A DNA stretch of 64,000 bases, taken from Pseudoxanthomonas sp. GTDB taxonomy: Bacteria > Pseudomonadota > Gammaproteobacteria > Xanthomonadales > Xanthomonadaceae. Location: positions 1 to 64,000 of the forward strand of contig NZ_PKDG01000052.1 of NCBI RefSeq assembly GCF_002863005.1, given 5' to 3'. Position numbers and translations under genes: made by a program. Shown piece after piece: positions 11,480 through 21,046 of the stretch (position 1 is its first letter; each line of letters starts with the position of its first letter). Below the pieces are notes generated by a model, which saw only the letters and a program-made list of their open reading frames with translations, made no database searches and was not told the origin of the DNA.

Positions 11480-12640
11480 TCAGCGGCCGGCCAGTGCATC
11501 GACGATCTTCAACCGCATCGCACGCGTCGCGGGCAAGGCGCCGACGATGAGCCCGATCGCGACCATCAGCCCCAGGCCGACGGCCCAGGTCTGCGCCGGG
11601 ATGGTGGGCAGCGCGATCATGCCGTTGCTGGCACCGCTGACCACCGGGATCAGCGCCGAGGCGATCGCCATGCCCAGCACGCCGCCCAGCACGATCAGCA
11701 GGACCGACTCCACCAGCACCAGTACCAGCACGGTGCCGTTGGTGAAGCCCAGTGTCTTCAGCACGGCCAGCTCCGGGACGCGCTCGCGCACCGCCTGTGC
11801 CATCGTGTTGCCGGTCAGCAGCAGCAGGGTGAAGAACACTGCCGCCATGATCGCGGTGACGATCAGCCCGATGTCGGCGAACTGCTTGGCGAAGGACTGG
11901 TTGAAGGCCTGCTCGGTCTGCGTCTTGGTCTCGTGCGCCGAATTGGCCGAGATGGCATCGATCGCATTGGCCACGCGCGTCGCGTGGTTCACGTTGTCCA
12001 GCTTCACCATGTACCAGCCGATCTGGCCCTTGACGTACTGGTTGGCCTCATCGAAGTACTTCCAGTGGAACAGCAACTGGTTCTCTTCGCCCTTGCGCTT
12101 GCTGTCGGCGAGCTTGAACGTGCCGCGCAACGTCAGCGGCCACGCGTTGCTGCCGTCCTTCTGCGGGAAGATCGTCGCCTGCAGCGGGATGGTGTCGCCG
12201 ACCTTCCATCCGAAGCGCTTGGCGAGGTTCTCGCCCACGATGGCACCGGTGCGGTCGGCTTCCCAGGCTTTCACCTGCGCCGGGTCGATGATGTATTCCG
12301 GATACATGTCCAGGTAGCCGGGGCCGACCGAGAAGTTCGGGAAGAAGTTCTTCGGGTCCTTGTAGATGCCGCCGAACCACGCCGCGTAGGCGCTCTTCTT
12401 CACGCCCGGCGTTGCGTCGATGCGGGCCGACAGGCTGTACGGCAGCATCTGCGTGATCGACAGCCGCGAGGCGACGACCAGGCGATCCGCGCCGGCCACG
12501 CTGCCGCCGGAGTTGAACGCCACGCGCACCGAATCCAGCAGGCCGAACAGCAGGAACGCCGCGACCACCGAGAGCAGGGTAAGCAGTGTCCGCGTCTTGC
12601 TGCGGAACAGCGCCGACCATATCAGCGAGAAATATTTCAT
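11480..12640 (-). CDS. MacB-type ABC transporter permease (first)
   Basis: 386-residue FtsX-family permease: an N-terminal helix ([20 protein letters not shown]), a periplasmic domain at about 45-250, then three helices ([39 protein letters not shown] and the last). The cytoplasmic coupling motif [13 protein letters not shown] is present. GGAGG precedes the ATG at 12640. It is 13 bp from the second permease gene, so the pair probably forms a heterodimer with the shared ATPase. Confidence 0.84.
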   Translation of the reverse strand: MKYFSLIWSALFRSKTRTLLTLLSVVAAFLLFGLLDSVRVAFNSGGSVAGADRLVVASRLSITQMLPYSLSARIDATPGVKKSAYAAWFGGIYKDPKNFFPNFSVGPGYLDMYPEYIIDPAQVKAWEADRTGAIVGENLAKRFGWKVGDTIPLQATIFPQKDGSNAWPLTLRGTFKLADSKRKGEENQLLFHWKYFDEANQYVKGQIGWYMVKLDNVNHATRVANAIDAISANSAHETKTQTEQAFNQSFAKQFADIGLIVTAIMAAVFFTLLLLTGNTMAQAVRERVPELAVLKTLGFTNGTVLVLVLVESVLLIVLGGVLGMAIASALIPVVSGASNGMIALPTIPAQTWAVGLGLMVAIGLIVGALPATRAMRLKIVDALAGR

Positions 12641-12652
12641 GGCCGCCTCCGG

Positions 12653-13345
12653 TCAGTGCGCGCCGGCCGGAGCGTCGGCCAGCTCGCCCTTGTCCAGGTG
12701 GATGGTGTGGGTGGCGTACTCGGCCGCCTTCGGATCGTGCGTGACCATGATGATGGTCTTGCCGTGTTCGCGGTTGAGCATCTGCAGCAGGTTGAGGATG
12801 TCTTCGGCCGACTGGCGGTCGAGGTCGCCCGTGGGTTCGTCGCAGATCAGGAAGGTCGGATCGGACACGATGGCGCGCGCGATGGCCACGCGCTGCTGCT
12901 GGCCACCGGAGAGCTCGTTCGGGCGGTGCGACTTGCGGTCGGCCAGGCCGACCAGTTGCAGTGCGATCTCCGCATTGCGCTTGCGTTGCGCCCCGCCCAG
13001 CTTGGTCAGCAGCAGCGGCAGCTCCACGTTGCGCTGCGCGGTGAGCGTCGGCATCAGGTTGTAGAACTGGAAGACGAAGCCGACATGCGAGCTGCGCCAG
13101 TGCGCGAGCTGTCCATCGTTCATGCGGTCGATGCGCTGGCCTTCGATCTCGATCTCGCCGCCGCTGGGCGTGTCCAGACCGCCGATCAGGTTGAGCAGCG
13201 TGGTCTTGCCCGAACCGGACGGACCCATCAGCGCGACGAAGTCGCCGTGCGGAATGTCCAGGTCGATGCCGTGCAGCACCTGCACCTTCTCGGGGCCGCG
13301 CTGGTAGGTCTTGGTGAGGTTGCGGATGGAAACCAGGGAAGACAT
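12653..13345 (-). CDS. MacB/LolD-type ABC transporter ATP-binding protein
   Basis: 230-residue cytoplasmic ATPase with Walker [10 protein letters not shown], signature [16 protein letters not shown], Walker [13 protein letters not shown] and the H-loop MVTHD. The acidic stretch after Walker B and the short length place it with the MacB/LolD mechanotransmission group. It energises the two FtsX-type permeases directly downstream. The frame is open much further upstream, but the ATG at 13345 ([12 protein letters not shown]) is where family similarity begins. Confidence 0.88.
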   Translation of the reverse strand: MSSLVSIRNLTKTYQRGPEKVQVLHGIDLDIPHGDFVALMGPSGSGKTTLLNLIGGLDTPSGGEIEIEGQRIDRMNDGQLAHWRSSHVGFVFQFYNLMPTLTAQRNVELPLLLTKLGGAQRKRNAEIALQLVGLADRKSHRPNELSGGQQQRVAIARAIVSDPTFLICDEPTGDLDRQSAEDILNLLQMLNREHGKTIIMVTHDPKAAEYATHTIHLDKGELADAPAGAH

Positions 13346-13540
13346 CGGCAAGGTCCTTGTTGGAGGCGGAAAGGCGAACGGCGATGCTGCGGTTCGAACA
13401 GGGCGGATCCGGTCCTCGATGGACACGGTCCGTCTGTCAGGACGACGGATGGGGTCGTCCGGGATCGACACGCGCCGGTGGGTCGGCGCGGATACTCCGG
13501 TGATTCGCCGCGCGAGGAAGATCCTCACGCAGCGAATCGT

Positions 13541-14785
13541 CTACTCGGCGTCTTCGGCCAGCACGACCTTGGCGCCGTCCTTCAGTTCGGCAGGCGGGTC
13601 CAGCACGACGGTCTCGCCAGCCTGCAGTCCGTCGGTGACGTGGACGTCGTCGCCCAGCTTGCCGGCGACCTTCAGGCTGCGCTGCTGCACGGTGTCGTCG
13701 TCGCCGACCACGAAGGTCACCTGTGCGCCCTCGCGCTCGACCACGGCGGCGCCGGGAACGCGCACGCCCTTGGGCTGTTCGGCCTGCTGGGGTTTGGCGG
13801 CTTCCAGGAAACTCACGCGCACGCCCATGTCCGGCACGATGCGCGGGTCCTTCACGCTCAGCGCCACGCGCACCTTGACCGTCGCCTTGCTGCGGTCGGC
13901 GGTGGGAATGATGGCGATGACCTCGCCCGGGATCTGCCAGTCGGGATAGGCGTTCAGCGTGGCCTGGATCGGCATCCTGGGCTGCACGCGGCCGATGAAG
14001 GACTCGTTGACCTCCACTTCCACTTCCAGCGACTCCATGTCGACGATGGTGCCGATGCCAGTGCGCGTGAAGCCGCCGCCCGCCGACAGCGGCGAGACGA
14101 TTTCGCCCGGCTGCGCGGCCTTGGCGATCACCACGCCGGCGAACGGCGCGCGCACGATGGTGTTGTCCAGGCCGATGTCGGCGATCTTCAGCCGGTCGGC
14201 GGCCGTGCGTTCGTTGCGCTGGGCGGTCAGCAGCTGCGCGCGCAGCAGGTCGCGCTGCGCGACGGCCTGGTCGTACTGCGCCTTCGACACGAGTTGCTGG
14301 GCGACGAGCGACGAGAGGCGGCGCGCGTTCGCTTCCGCTTCGACCAGCTGCGCCTGCACGCCGCCGGTCTGGCTGCGCGCGGCCTGCAACTGGCTCTGCG
14401 ACAGGGCGCGGTCGGCATCGGCGTCGATCGGTTCCAGTCGCGCCAGCACCTGGCCCGCTTCCACGCGCATGCCTTCCTCGATGAGGACTTCCTGCACCTT
14501 GCCGGTGACCTTGGCGGAGACGGTCGCCATGCGGCGCGCGACGACGTAACCCGATGCATCCAGCACCGAGGCGGACGCGGCGTTGTTGCCCAGTGCCACG
14601 GTGGACGCGGTGCGCACTTCCAGCGGCTTCTCGCGGCCGAACAGGCCCCAGCCCGCGGCGGCGAGCACCAGCAGCGCGACGACCACGCCCAGCGTGATCC
14701 ACAGGCCGCGGCGCGCCCGGGGCTCCGGCGGCGGCGCCTTGCGATCGATGCGGAGTTCCTTCAGCAGGTCGGCAGAGGTATTCAT
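13541..14785 (-). CDS. Periplasmic adaptor (MacA/HlyD-type) of ABC efflux system
   Basis: 414-residue membrane-fusion protein: one N-terminal membrane anchor (ITLGVVVALLVLAAAGWGLF, about 29-48), a lipoyl-like beta-hairpin region, an alpha-helical hairpin at about 115-200 (many Gln/Ala heptads), then the barrel and membrane-proximal domains. It bridges the permeases to an outer-membrane channel, not encoded here. It is first in a four-gene operon reading leftwards. The cargo is unknown. The start is the ATG at 14785, directly before the cytoplasmic tail and membrane anchor. Confidence 0.83.
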   Translation of the reverse strand: MNTSADLLKELRIDRKAPPPEPRARRGLWITLGVVVALLVLAAAGWGLFGREKPLEVRTASTVALGNNAASASVLDASGYVVARRMATVSAKVTGKVQEVLIEEGMRVEAGQVLARLEPIDADADRALSQSQLQAARSQTGGVQAQLVEAEANARRLSSLVAQQLVSKAQYDQAVAQRDLLRAQLLTAQRNERTAADRLKIADIGLDNTIVRAPFAGVVIAKAAQPGEIVSPLSAGGGFTRTGIGTIVDMESLEVEVEVNESFIGRVQPRMPIQATLNAYPDWQIPGEVIAIIPTADRSKATVKVRVALSVKDPRIVPDMGVRVSFLEAAKPQQAEQPKGVRVPGAAVVEREGAQVTFVVGDDDTVQQRSLKVAGKLGDDVHVTDGLQAGETVVLDPPAELKDGAKVVLAEDAE

Positions 14786-14925
14786 GCGTATCCAGACGGT
14801 GAATGCGGGGAAGTGTGACCAGCAAGGGTAACGGAAGCCTAGTTGCCGGAAGTCACTTCGTGCCGGGATGGCCGGTCCGGGCCTTCCACGGGATGCATCG
14901 TGGGGCAATGGACGGTGGCATCCCA

Positions 14926-14939
14926 GTGACACCTGTCAC
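14926..14939. promoter_or_regulatory. Candidate operator palindrome in divergent promoter region
   Basis: GTGACA-CC-TGTCAC is a 6-bp dyad in the 233-bp gap between the divergent MacB-type efflux operon and the ABC exporter/two-component operon. A response regulator or TetR-like protein could use such a site, and a NarL-family regulator is encoded 3 kb downstream. This is suggestive only. Confidence 0.3.
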
Positions 14940-15018
14940 CTGATTCGCCTGAGGGCCTGCACTCATCACGGCGACGATGCCGCGGCACGATGGCCGCACC
15001 CTCCGACGAGACCGTCGC

Positions 15019-15936
15019 ATGAACGTGGCAAGCACGATGTCCCTTCCCCTGGCCCGCCTGCGCGGCGTGCGCCACCACTACGGCAGGACGCTGGCGCTGG
15101 ACGGCCTGGACCTGGCGCTGCCCGCCGGCCAGGTGTTGGCGCTGCTCGGTCCGAACGGGGCAGGCAAAAGCACCGCCATCAGCCTGCTGCTGGGTCTGCA
15201 GCGGCCCGATGCCGGCACGGCGGACCTGTTCGGCCTGCCGCCGCAGGACCTGGCGGCACGCCGGCGTACCGGCGTGATGCTGCAGGCCGCGGCGGTACCC
15301 GACACGCTGAAGGTCCGCGAATTGCTCGACCTCACGCGGGCGTACTACCCGCAGCCCCGCAGCGTCGCCGACCTGGTCGCGCTGGCCGGACTGGACGGCC
15401 TGATGGCGCGTCGCTACGGCCAGCTCTCCGGCGGCCAGCAGCGGCGCGTGCAGTTCGCCCTCGCGGTCTGCGGGCGGCCGGCGCTGCTGTTCCTCGACGA
15501 GCCCACGACCGGGCTGGACATCGATGCGCGCCAGACCTTGTGGAAGGCGATCCGCGAACTGCGCTCGCAGGGGTGCGCGGTTTTGTTGACCACCCACTAC
15601 CTGGAAGAAGCCGAAGCCCTCGCCGATCGGGTCGTGGTGGTGAACCACGGGCGCATCGTGGCGGAAGGTACCGTCGCGCAGGTCCGGGCCCATGTGTCCC
15701 AGCGCCGCATCCGCTGCACCAGCGCGCTGCCGGCCGAGCGCGTGCAGGCATGGCCGGGCGTGCAGCTGGCGCAACGCGACGGCGCGCGCCTGGACATCGT
15801 CGCCGACGCCGCCGAATCCGTCGTGCGGCGCCTGCTGCATGAAGATGCCGCGCTGTCCGACCTGGAGGTGCAGCGTGCCGGCCTGGCCGAAGCCTTCCTT
15901 GCCCTCACCCGCGATACGCAGAAGGAAGCCGCCTGA
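15019..15936 (+). CDS. ABC-type exporter ATP-binding protein
   Basis: 305-residue ATPase with Walker A GPNGAGKST (about 46-54), signature GQLSGGQQRRVQFALAV, Walker B LLFLDEPTTGLD and H-loop LTTHY. The roughly 80-residue C-terminal extension is typical of the multidrug-type (DrrA/CcmA-like) subfamily. It overlaps the permease gene by one base (TGATG) and is followed by a histidine kinase and response regulator, a layout like the Bacillus bacteriocin- and lipid-stress-responsive exporters. The start used is the ATG at 15019; the ATG at 15037 is an alternative. Confidence 0.85.
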   Translation: MNVASTMSLPLARLRGVRHHYGRTLALDGLDLALPAGQVLALLGPNGAGKSTAISLLLGLQRPDAGTADLFGLPPQDLAARRRTGVMLQAAAVPDTLKVRELLDLTRAYYPQPRSVADLVALAGLDGLMARRYGQLSGGQQRRVQFALAVCGRPALLFLDEPTTGLDIDARQTLWKAIRELRSQGCAVLLTTHYLEEAEALADRVVVVNHGRIVAEGTVAQVRAHVSQRRIRCTSALPAERVQAWPGVQLAQRDGARLDIVADAAESVVRRLLHEDAALSDLEVQRAGLAEAFLALTRDTQKEAA

Positions 15937-16694
15937 TGGACACCGTCGCCACCGTTCCGTTCTCGTCCACGCGCGCCTACCTGCTGGAAGCGCGCTACGA
16001 ATTCCTCCGCCTGCTGCGCACACCGTCGTTCTCGCTGCCCTGCCTGCTGTTCCCGCCCGTGTTCTACCTGCTGTTCGGCGTGCTGCTCGGCGGCAAGGGC
16101 GGACCGGTCGCTGCGCACTACATGCTGGCCGGCTATGGCGTGTTCGGCGTGATCGGCGTGGCGCTGTTCGGTTTCGGCGTGACCGTCGCGATGGACCGCG
16201 AGCAGGGCCTGCTGACGCTCAAGCGCGCGCAGCCGATGCCGCCGGGCGCGTACCTCGTCGCGAAGATGGCCATGGCGCTGCTGTTCGCCGCGATCATCCT
16301 GCTGCTGCTCGCCGCGCTCGCGGCCGGCGTGGCGCACGTGCAGCTGTCGGCCGCGCAATGGGCCGCGTGGGCGGCGACGTGCCTGGTCGGCGTGTTGCCC
16401 TTCAGCGCGCTGGGCCTGTGGCTGGGCACGCTGGTCGGTGGCCGCGGCGCGCCGGCGCTGATCAACCTGATCTACCTGCCGATGGCGTTCCTGTCGGGCC
16501 TGTGGGTGCCGCTGGCGATGCTGCCGACGATCCTGCAGACGCTGGCGCCCGCATGGCCGGCGTATCATCTGGCGCAGATCGCACAGCAGGCCGTCGGCGT
16601 GGGGGCGGGGCGTACGCTGGCGCTGCACGTGGCCGTGCTGGCTGCCATCACCGCACTGTTCTTCGTGCTGGCCCGCCGCCGCCTGGTGCGGTGA
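15936..16694 (+). CDS. ABC-2 type transporter permease
   Basis: 252-residue membrane protein with six predicted hydrophobic segments (for example LPCLLFPPVFYLLFGVLLGG) and the ABC-2 motif region LPMAFLSGLWVPLAMLP. It partners the preceding ATPase, with which its start codon overlaps. It probably exports a drug, peptide or lipid whose presence is sensed by the downstream kinase. Confidence 0.85.
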   Translation: MDTVATVPFSSTRAYLLEARYEFLRLLRTPSFSLPCLLFPPVFYLLFGVLLGGKGGPVAAHYMLAGYGVFGVIGVALFGFGVTVAMDREQGLLTLKRAQPMPPGAYLVAKMAMALLFAAIILLLLAALAAGVAHVQLSAAQWAAWAATCLVGVLPFSALGLWLGTLVGGRGAPALINLIYLPMAFLSGLWVPLAMLPTILQTLAPAWPAYHLAQIAQQAVGVGAGRTLALHVAVLAAITALFFVLARRRLVR

Positions 16695-16722
16695 GCCGGC
16701 GCGCCGGCACCAGGAGTCGTCC

Positions 16723-17928
16723 ATGCAGCATCCGCCCTCATCCCTGATCGCACCGCTGACGCGCCTGCGCGATCGGCTGGTCCCCGAAGCGCTCGGCCTG
16801 GGCTGGATGCCCATCTTCCTGCTGGGTTACCTGGTGTTCCTGTTCATCCCGGTGCTGGTGCCGTCCAATGCCGACTGGGGCGAGGGCGTGCGCTGGTTCC
16901 TGTGGCCGACGCTGGTGTCCATCACGGTGTTCCTGCCGATGTACTTCCTGGCGTATCGCGGCAGCGCGATGACGCGCGTGCTGTGTGCGCTGGGCATCGC
17001 CGCACTCGGCTACGGGTTGATGCCGTTCAACGCCTTTTCCAACACCTATGTGATCTACGCGGCGGCCTTCATCGCGCTGCTGCCGGGATCGATGTGGGTC
17101 AGGGTGGAAGTGTTCGCCCTCCTGATCATCGCGTACTGCGGCATGGCGGCGTGGCTGGGGTTCCCGGTGTTCGTGCCGGTGGTGACCGCGATCGTGTCGG
17201 TGGCGGTGTTCACCGGCAACTACTTCCAGTCCGAAACGGTGCGCAAGCGCGCCGAACTGAAACTCTCGCACGAGGAAGTGCGCCGCCTCGCCGCGCTCGC
17301 CGAACGCGAACGCATCGGCCGCGACCTGCACGACCTGCTCGGCCACACGCTGTCGCTGGTGGCGCTGAAGTCCGACCTGGCGGGACGCCTGATCGAGCGC
17401 GACCCGCAGGCCGCCCGCAACGAGATCGACGACGTCAGTCGCGTCGCCCGCGACGCGCTGGCGCAGGTGCGCCGCGCAGTGACCGGCATCCGCGCGGCGG
17501 GACTGGCGGCCGAGCTCGCCTCCGCGCGCCTGCTGCTGGAATCCGATGGCGTCACCCTGCGGTACGACGCGCAAGAGGTGGCGATCCCCGCCGACCTGGA
17601 GACCGTGTTTGCGCTGAGCCTGCGCGAGGCGGTGACCAACATCCAGCGGCATGCGCGCGCGAGCATCGCGGAAGTGGTGCTGGCCGCCACGCCGGAGCAC
17701 GTCACCCTGCGCATCCGCGACAACGGCGTCGGCAGTGCGGCGGTGCCCGGCAATGGCTTGAGCGGCATGCGCGAGCGCGTCGAGTCGCGCGGTGGCCGCC
17801 TGCGCGTGGATTCCACGCTGCGGCAAGGCACCTGCGTGGAGATCACGATGCCGCTGCCGTCGGGGGAGACGGCGGCGTCCGTCGAGCGGCAGCCCGCGAG
17901 CGCAGAGACAGGTGTGGGAGCGACGTAA
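16723..17928 (+). CDS. DesK-like sensor histidine kinase
   Basis: 401 residues. Five or six N-terminal membrane helices (to about residue 165) form an intramembrane sensor. A short coiled coil leads to the HisKA_3 box (ERERIGRDLHDLLGHTLSLVA, phospho-His in DLHD), and the GHKL ATPase domain has the N box (EAVTNIQRHA) and G box (DNGVGSA, GLSGMRERV). It phosphorylates the NarL-type regulator 200 bp downstream. The last residues (TGVGAT) and the TAA stop are supplied by a REP-like repeat beginning at 17914, so the original C-terminus may have been replaced by repeat insertion. Confidence 0.88.
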   Translation: MQHPPSSLIAPLTRLRDRLVPEALGLGWMPIFLLGYLVFLFIPVLVPSNADWGEGVRWFLWPTLVSITVFLPMYFLAYRGSAMTRVLCALGIAALGYGLMPFNAFSNTYVIYAAAFIALLPGSMWVRVEVFALLIIAYCGMAAWLGFPVFVPVVTAIVSVAVFTGNYFQSETVRKRAELKLSHEEVRRLAALAERERIGRDLHDLLGHTLSLVALKSDLAGRLIERDPQAARNEIDDVSRVARDALAQVRRAVTGIRAAGLAAELASARLLLESDGVTLRYDAQEVAIPADLETVFALSLREAVTNIQRHARASIAEVVLAATPEHVTLRIRDNGVGSAAVPGNGLSGMRERVESRGGRLRVDSTLRQGTCVEITMPLPSGETAASVERQPASAETGVGAT

Positions 17929-18023
17929 GTCGCGATGCAACATCCCGGAGGTTCAGAGGTGTGGAAACATGGCGAGGCGCCTGGACGCGGATTTCATGCG
18001 ATCGCGGCTTACGTCGCTCCCAC
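17914..18023. repeat. REP-like inverted repeat pair, GTGGGAGCGACGTAAGTCGC type
   Basis: Left arm at 17914-17936 and inverted right arm at 18001-18023 share GGGAGCGACGTAAG-CGCGAT with about 64 bases between. Two more copies occur at 18744-18858 and 22981-23106. The left arm overlaps the last 15 bases of the histidine kinase gene and sits between it and its response regulator, so it could modulate the mRNA between the two. Confidence 0.85.
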
Positions 18024-18125
18024 ATCGGAACTTCCCGCTTCGTCACGTGGCGACGGACGCGACGACTCCCAAGACGCTGCATGATTTGGTAGCGTGACGT
18101 TCACCCCTTCCACCGTGATGTTCCG

Positions 18126-18728
18126 ATGATCCGCGTACTCCTTGCCGAAGACCAGGCCATGGTGCGTGGCGCGCTCACCGCGTTGCTGGGCATGGAAAGC
18201 GACATCGAGGTGGTCGGCAGCGCCGCCGATGGCGAAGCGGCGTGGCGTGAGCTGCAGCGCCTGACGCCCGACCTGCTGGTCACCGATATCGAGATGCCCG
18301 GACTGAGCGGACTGGAGCTGGCACAACGCATCCAGCGGCATGGGATTGCGTGCAAGGTGGTCATCGTCACCACGTTCGCGCGCGGCGGATTCCTGCGGCG
18401 CGCACTGGATGCCGGCGTGTCGGGCTACCTGCTGAAGGATGCACCGGCCGAGGACCTCGCCGAGGCGCTCCGCAAGGTGCATCGCGGCGGCCGCGCGATC
18501 GATCCGCAACTCGCGCTGGAAGCCTGGTCCGACGCCGATCCGCTCAACGACCGAGAGCGCCAGGTGTTGCGTCTCGCCGGCGAGGGCCAGTCGGCCGGCG
18601 ACATCGCCAGGCAGCTGAACCTGTCGCAGGGCACCGTGCGCAACTACCTGTCCGAAGCGATCGGCAAGCTCGGCGTCGCCAACCGCATCGAAGCCTATCG
18701 GCTGGCGCGGCAGCGCGGCTGGTTGTAA
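18126..18728 (+). CDS. NarL/DesR-type response regulator
   Basis: 200 residues: a receiver domain (LLAEDQAMVRGAL, phospho-acceptor Asp in LLVTDIEMPGLSGLE, conserved Lys in LLKDAPAEDL) and a C-terminal LuxR-type helix-turn-helix (LNDRERQVLRLAGEGQSAGDIARQLNLSQGTVRNYLSEA shared pattern, about 140-195). Phosphorylation by the DesK-like kinase encoded just upstream would drive dimerisation and probably activate the adjacent exporter genes. The dyad at 14926-14939 is a possible target. The start is the ATG at 18126. Confidence 0.9.
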   Translation: MIRVLLAEDQAMVRGALTALLGMESDIEVVGSAADGEAAWRELQRLTPDLLVTDIEMPGLSGLELAQRIQRHGIACKVVIVTTFARGGFLRRALDAGVSGYLLKDAPAEDLAEALRKVHRGGRAIDPQLALEAWSDADPLNDRERQVLRLAGEGQSAGDIARQLNLSQGTVRNYLSEAIGKLGVANRIEAYRLARQRGWL

Positions 18729-18743
18729 GAATCAGGAGACCCC

Positions 18744-18858
18744 GTGGGAGCGACGTAAGTCGCGATCGCACGTCATCCGATCAAGGAAGTCGCGCAGCAT
18801 CAGGGTTCGACCCTCGCAGTCCGCGTCGGAGCCAGTTCGCGACTTACGTCGCTCCCAC
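18744..18858. repeat. REP-like inverted repeat pair, second copy
   Basis: Same family as 17914-18023: left arm at 18744-18766, right arm at 18837-18858, both nearly identical to the first copy. It fills the gap between the convergent ends of the response regulator and leucyl aminopeptidase genes, where a hairpin could act as a two-way transcription end. Confidence 0.85.
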
Positions 18859-18880
18859 GGCATACGAAACGACCCGTTCG

Positions 18881-20251
18881 TCAACCGCCGTAACGCGCCT
18901 TCAGCATGGCGTACGCACTGCGCAGCGCGAGGGCTTCGCCGCCGGCGGGACGACCTGCGCGGTCGCTGTCGTTCCAGGCGTACACGTCCAGATGCGCCCA
19001 CTTCATGCCGTCGGGCACGAAGCGCTCCAGGTACAGCGCCGCCGTGACCGCGCCGGCCATGCGCGAGCCGGCGTTGGCCAGGTCGGCAATGCCGCTGGTC
19101 AGATAGCGCAGGTACGGGCGCCACAGCGGCATGCGCCATACCGGGTCGCGCATGCGTTCACCGGCCGCGATCCAGTCGTTCGCCACGGTGTCGTCGTTGG
19201 CGAACAGCGCCGGCAGGTCGGGCCCCAGCGCGATGCGGGCCGCGCCGGTCAACGTGGCGAAATCGAGCAGCAGGTCGGGCGCCTGTTCGCCGGCATAGGC
19301 CAGCGCATCGCACAGGATCACGCGGCCTTCGGCATCGGTGTTGTCGATCTCCACGCTGACGCCCTTGCGGGTGGCGATCACTTCGCCGGGGCGGAAGGCG
19401 TTCGGGCCGATGCTGTTCTCCACGGCCGGCACCAGCAGGGTCAACCGCACCGGCAGGTTGCGGGCCATCACCAGGCGCGCCAGGGCGATCGCGTGCGCCG
19501 CGCCCCCCATGTCCTTCTTCATGTGGCGCATGCCGTCGGCCGGCTTGATGTCCAGCCCGCCGGTATCGAAACACACGCCCTTGCCGACCACCGCCACGTG
19601 CGGATGCGCCGCGTCGCCCCAGCGCAGCCCGATCAGGCGCGGCGCGCGGTGCGAGGCACGGCCCACGGCGTGGATCGCGGGGAAGTTGTGGGCCAGCAGT
19701 CCTTCGCCTGCGATCACCTCGAGCTCGGCGCCATGCGTGGTCGCCAGCTCGCGCACCGCGTCCTCCAGCTCGTCCGGGCCCATGTGCTCGGTCGGCGTGT
19801 TGACCAGGTCGCGCACCTGCAGGCTGGCCGCCAGCAGGTCGAGCGCTTCGGCGTCGGCATCCGGCAGGACCAGGCGCGCCGGCGTGCGCGGCGGCTGCTT
19901 GTAGCGGTCGAACCTGTAGCTGCCCAGGCCCCACCCCAGCTGCAGCGCCACCCGTGCGTCGGCGGAAAGATCCGTGGCCACGCGCCAGTCGCCCGCGGGC
20001 AGGCCGAACGGTGCGTGCGCGTACGCGTACGGGTCCAGCGGGTCGCCGATGCCGATGACGGCCCCGGCCAGCCCGTGTTCGCCCGGCAGCGCCAGCAGCG
20101 AGCCGGGCGAGGCGGTGAAGTTCTGTGCATCCAGCCAGGCACTCACCGCCGGCGATTGCGTCGCGCGCCATGCGGCCAGCTGCGTGCGCTCCAGCACATG
20201 CAGGGGACGGGCATCGGCGGACGAGTCGGTGTAGGCGAGGGCAGCGCTCAT
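18881..20251 (-). CDS. Leucyl aminopeptidase, M17 family
   Basis: 456-residue cytoplasmic metallo-aminopeptidase that removes N-terminal residues from peptides. The M17 signature NTDAEGRVIL is present, as are the metal/catalytic stretches VVGKGVCFDTGGLDIK and MKKDMGGAAHAIALA. The length fits the shorter (PepB-like) M17 group. The start is the ATG at 20251, which overlaps the stop of the upstream HAD gene by 2 bases, so the two are co-transcribed. Confidence 0.88.
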   Translation of the reverse strand: MSAALAYTDSSADARPLHVLERTQLAAWRATQSPAVSAWLDAQNFTASPGSLLALPGEHGLAGAVIGIGDPLDPYAYAHAPFGLPAGDWRVATDLSADARVALQLGWGLGSYRFDRYKQPPRTPARLVLPDADAEALDLLAASLQVRDLVNTPTEHMGPDELEDAVRELATTHGAELEVIAGEGLLAHNFPAIHAVGRASHRAPRLIGLRWGDAAHPHVAVVGKGVCFDTGGLDIKPADGMRHMKKDMGGAAHAIALARLVMARNLPVRLTLLVPAVENSIGPNAFRPGEVIATRKGVSVEIDNTDAEGRVILCDALAYAGEQAPDLLLDFATLTGAARIALGPDLPALFANDDTVANDWIAAGERMRDPVWRMPLWRPYLRYLTSGIADLANAGSRMAGAVTAALYLERFVPDGMKWAHLDVYAWNDSDRAGRPAGGEALALRSAYAMLKARYGG

Positions 20252-20988
20252 GCGGCGGCGGGTTCCGTGGCGAAATCGGGGTGGGCGTCCAGCCAGTCGG
20301 CCAGCGCGGTGAGGGTGGCGAATTCCAGGTCCGGGCGCAGCGCTTCGTGCGGCCATGCCTGCGGTATGCCCGCATGGTCTTCCGGACGGTTTATCCAGCA
20401 ACTGCGCAGGCCGGCGCGCAACGCACCGACCACGTCCATCTCGACATGGTCGCCGACATGCAGCACCTCGCCCGGCGGCACGCCCAACCGCTCGCACGCC
20501 GCATGGAAGATGCTGGCTTCAGGCTTCGCCACGCCATGTTCGCGCGAATGCACCTGGTGCACGAACAGATGGCCCAGCCCGATCCGCTGCAGGTCGGCGT
20601 TGCCGTTGGTCACCGCGGCGATCGGCAGGCGCGCGGCGATGCGCTGCAGGGCCTCCAGCGCGTCCGGGTAGTACTCCACCTGGTTGCGCGCGGCGTAGAA
20701 GGTTTCGTACGCCGGCTCCAGCAAGGCCATGTCGGCGCCGCTCTCGCGCAGGGCGTGTTCCAGCGTCAGCCGGCGCAGGATGCTGAGGTCGTGCTTGTAC
20801 TGTGGGTGGGCGGCGAAGACCTGCTCGCGCACCACGCGCATCCGCTCGACGGGGAACATGGCGGCGGTGGCGGGGCTGTGCTGGCGCAGCCAGTCGTCGA
20901 GGACGCGCTCGATGCGTGCGCCGATGGGGGCGAACGGCCAGAGGGTGTCGTCGAGGTCGAGGGTGATGGCGCGGACGGGGAAGCTCAT
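20248..20988 (-). CDS. HAD-family hydrolase (YjjG/HAD-IA type)
   Basis: 246-residue cytoplasmic phosphatase. HAD motif I is LDLDDTLW (nucleophile Asp11), motif II AAVTNGN, motif III Lys in GVAKPEASIF, and motif IV HVGDHVEMDVVGA. A helical cap sits between I and II (type C1). Members act on small phosphorylated metabolites such as nucleotides, but the substrate is not predictable. It overlaps the aminopeptidase gene. The ATG at 20988 gives the usual family start (MSFPVRAITLDLDD). Confidence 0.85.
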   Translation of the reverse strand: MSFPVRAITLDLDDTLWPFAPIGARIERVLDDWLRQHSPATAAMFPVERMRVVREQVFAAHPQYKHDLSILRRLTLEHALRESGADMALLEPAYETFYAARNQVEYYPDALEALQRIAARLPIAAVTNGNADLQRIGLGHLFVHQVHSREHGVAKPEASIFHAACERLGVPPGEVLHVGDHVEMDVVGALRAGLRSCWINRPEDHAGIPQAWPHEALRPDLEFATLTALADWLDAHPDFATEPAAA

Positions 20989-21046
20989 CGGCGCGATTTT
21001 ACACCCGGCGGGGAGGGGGCCTTTCACCGGCGCCAGGATGAAGCCT

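Noticed and set aside
10736..14818. Very long open frame on the plus strand opposite the efflux operon
   Set aside because: It runs antisense through three genes with clear family motifs. Open antisense frames are common in G+C-rich DNA, and its protein is Arg/Gln/His-rich without domain structure. The same applies to 2031-4082 and 26363-29041 on the minus strand.
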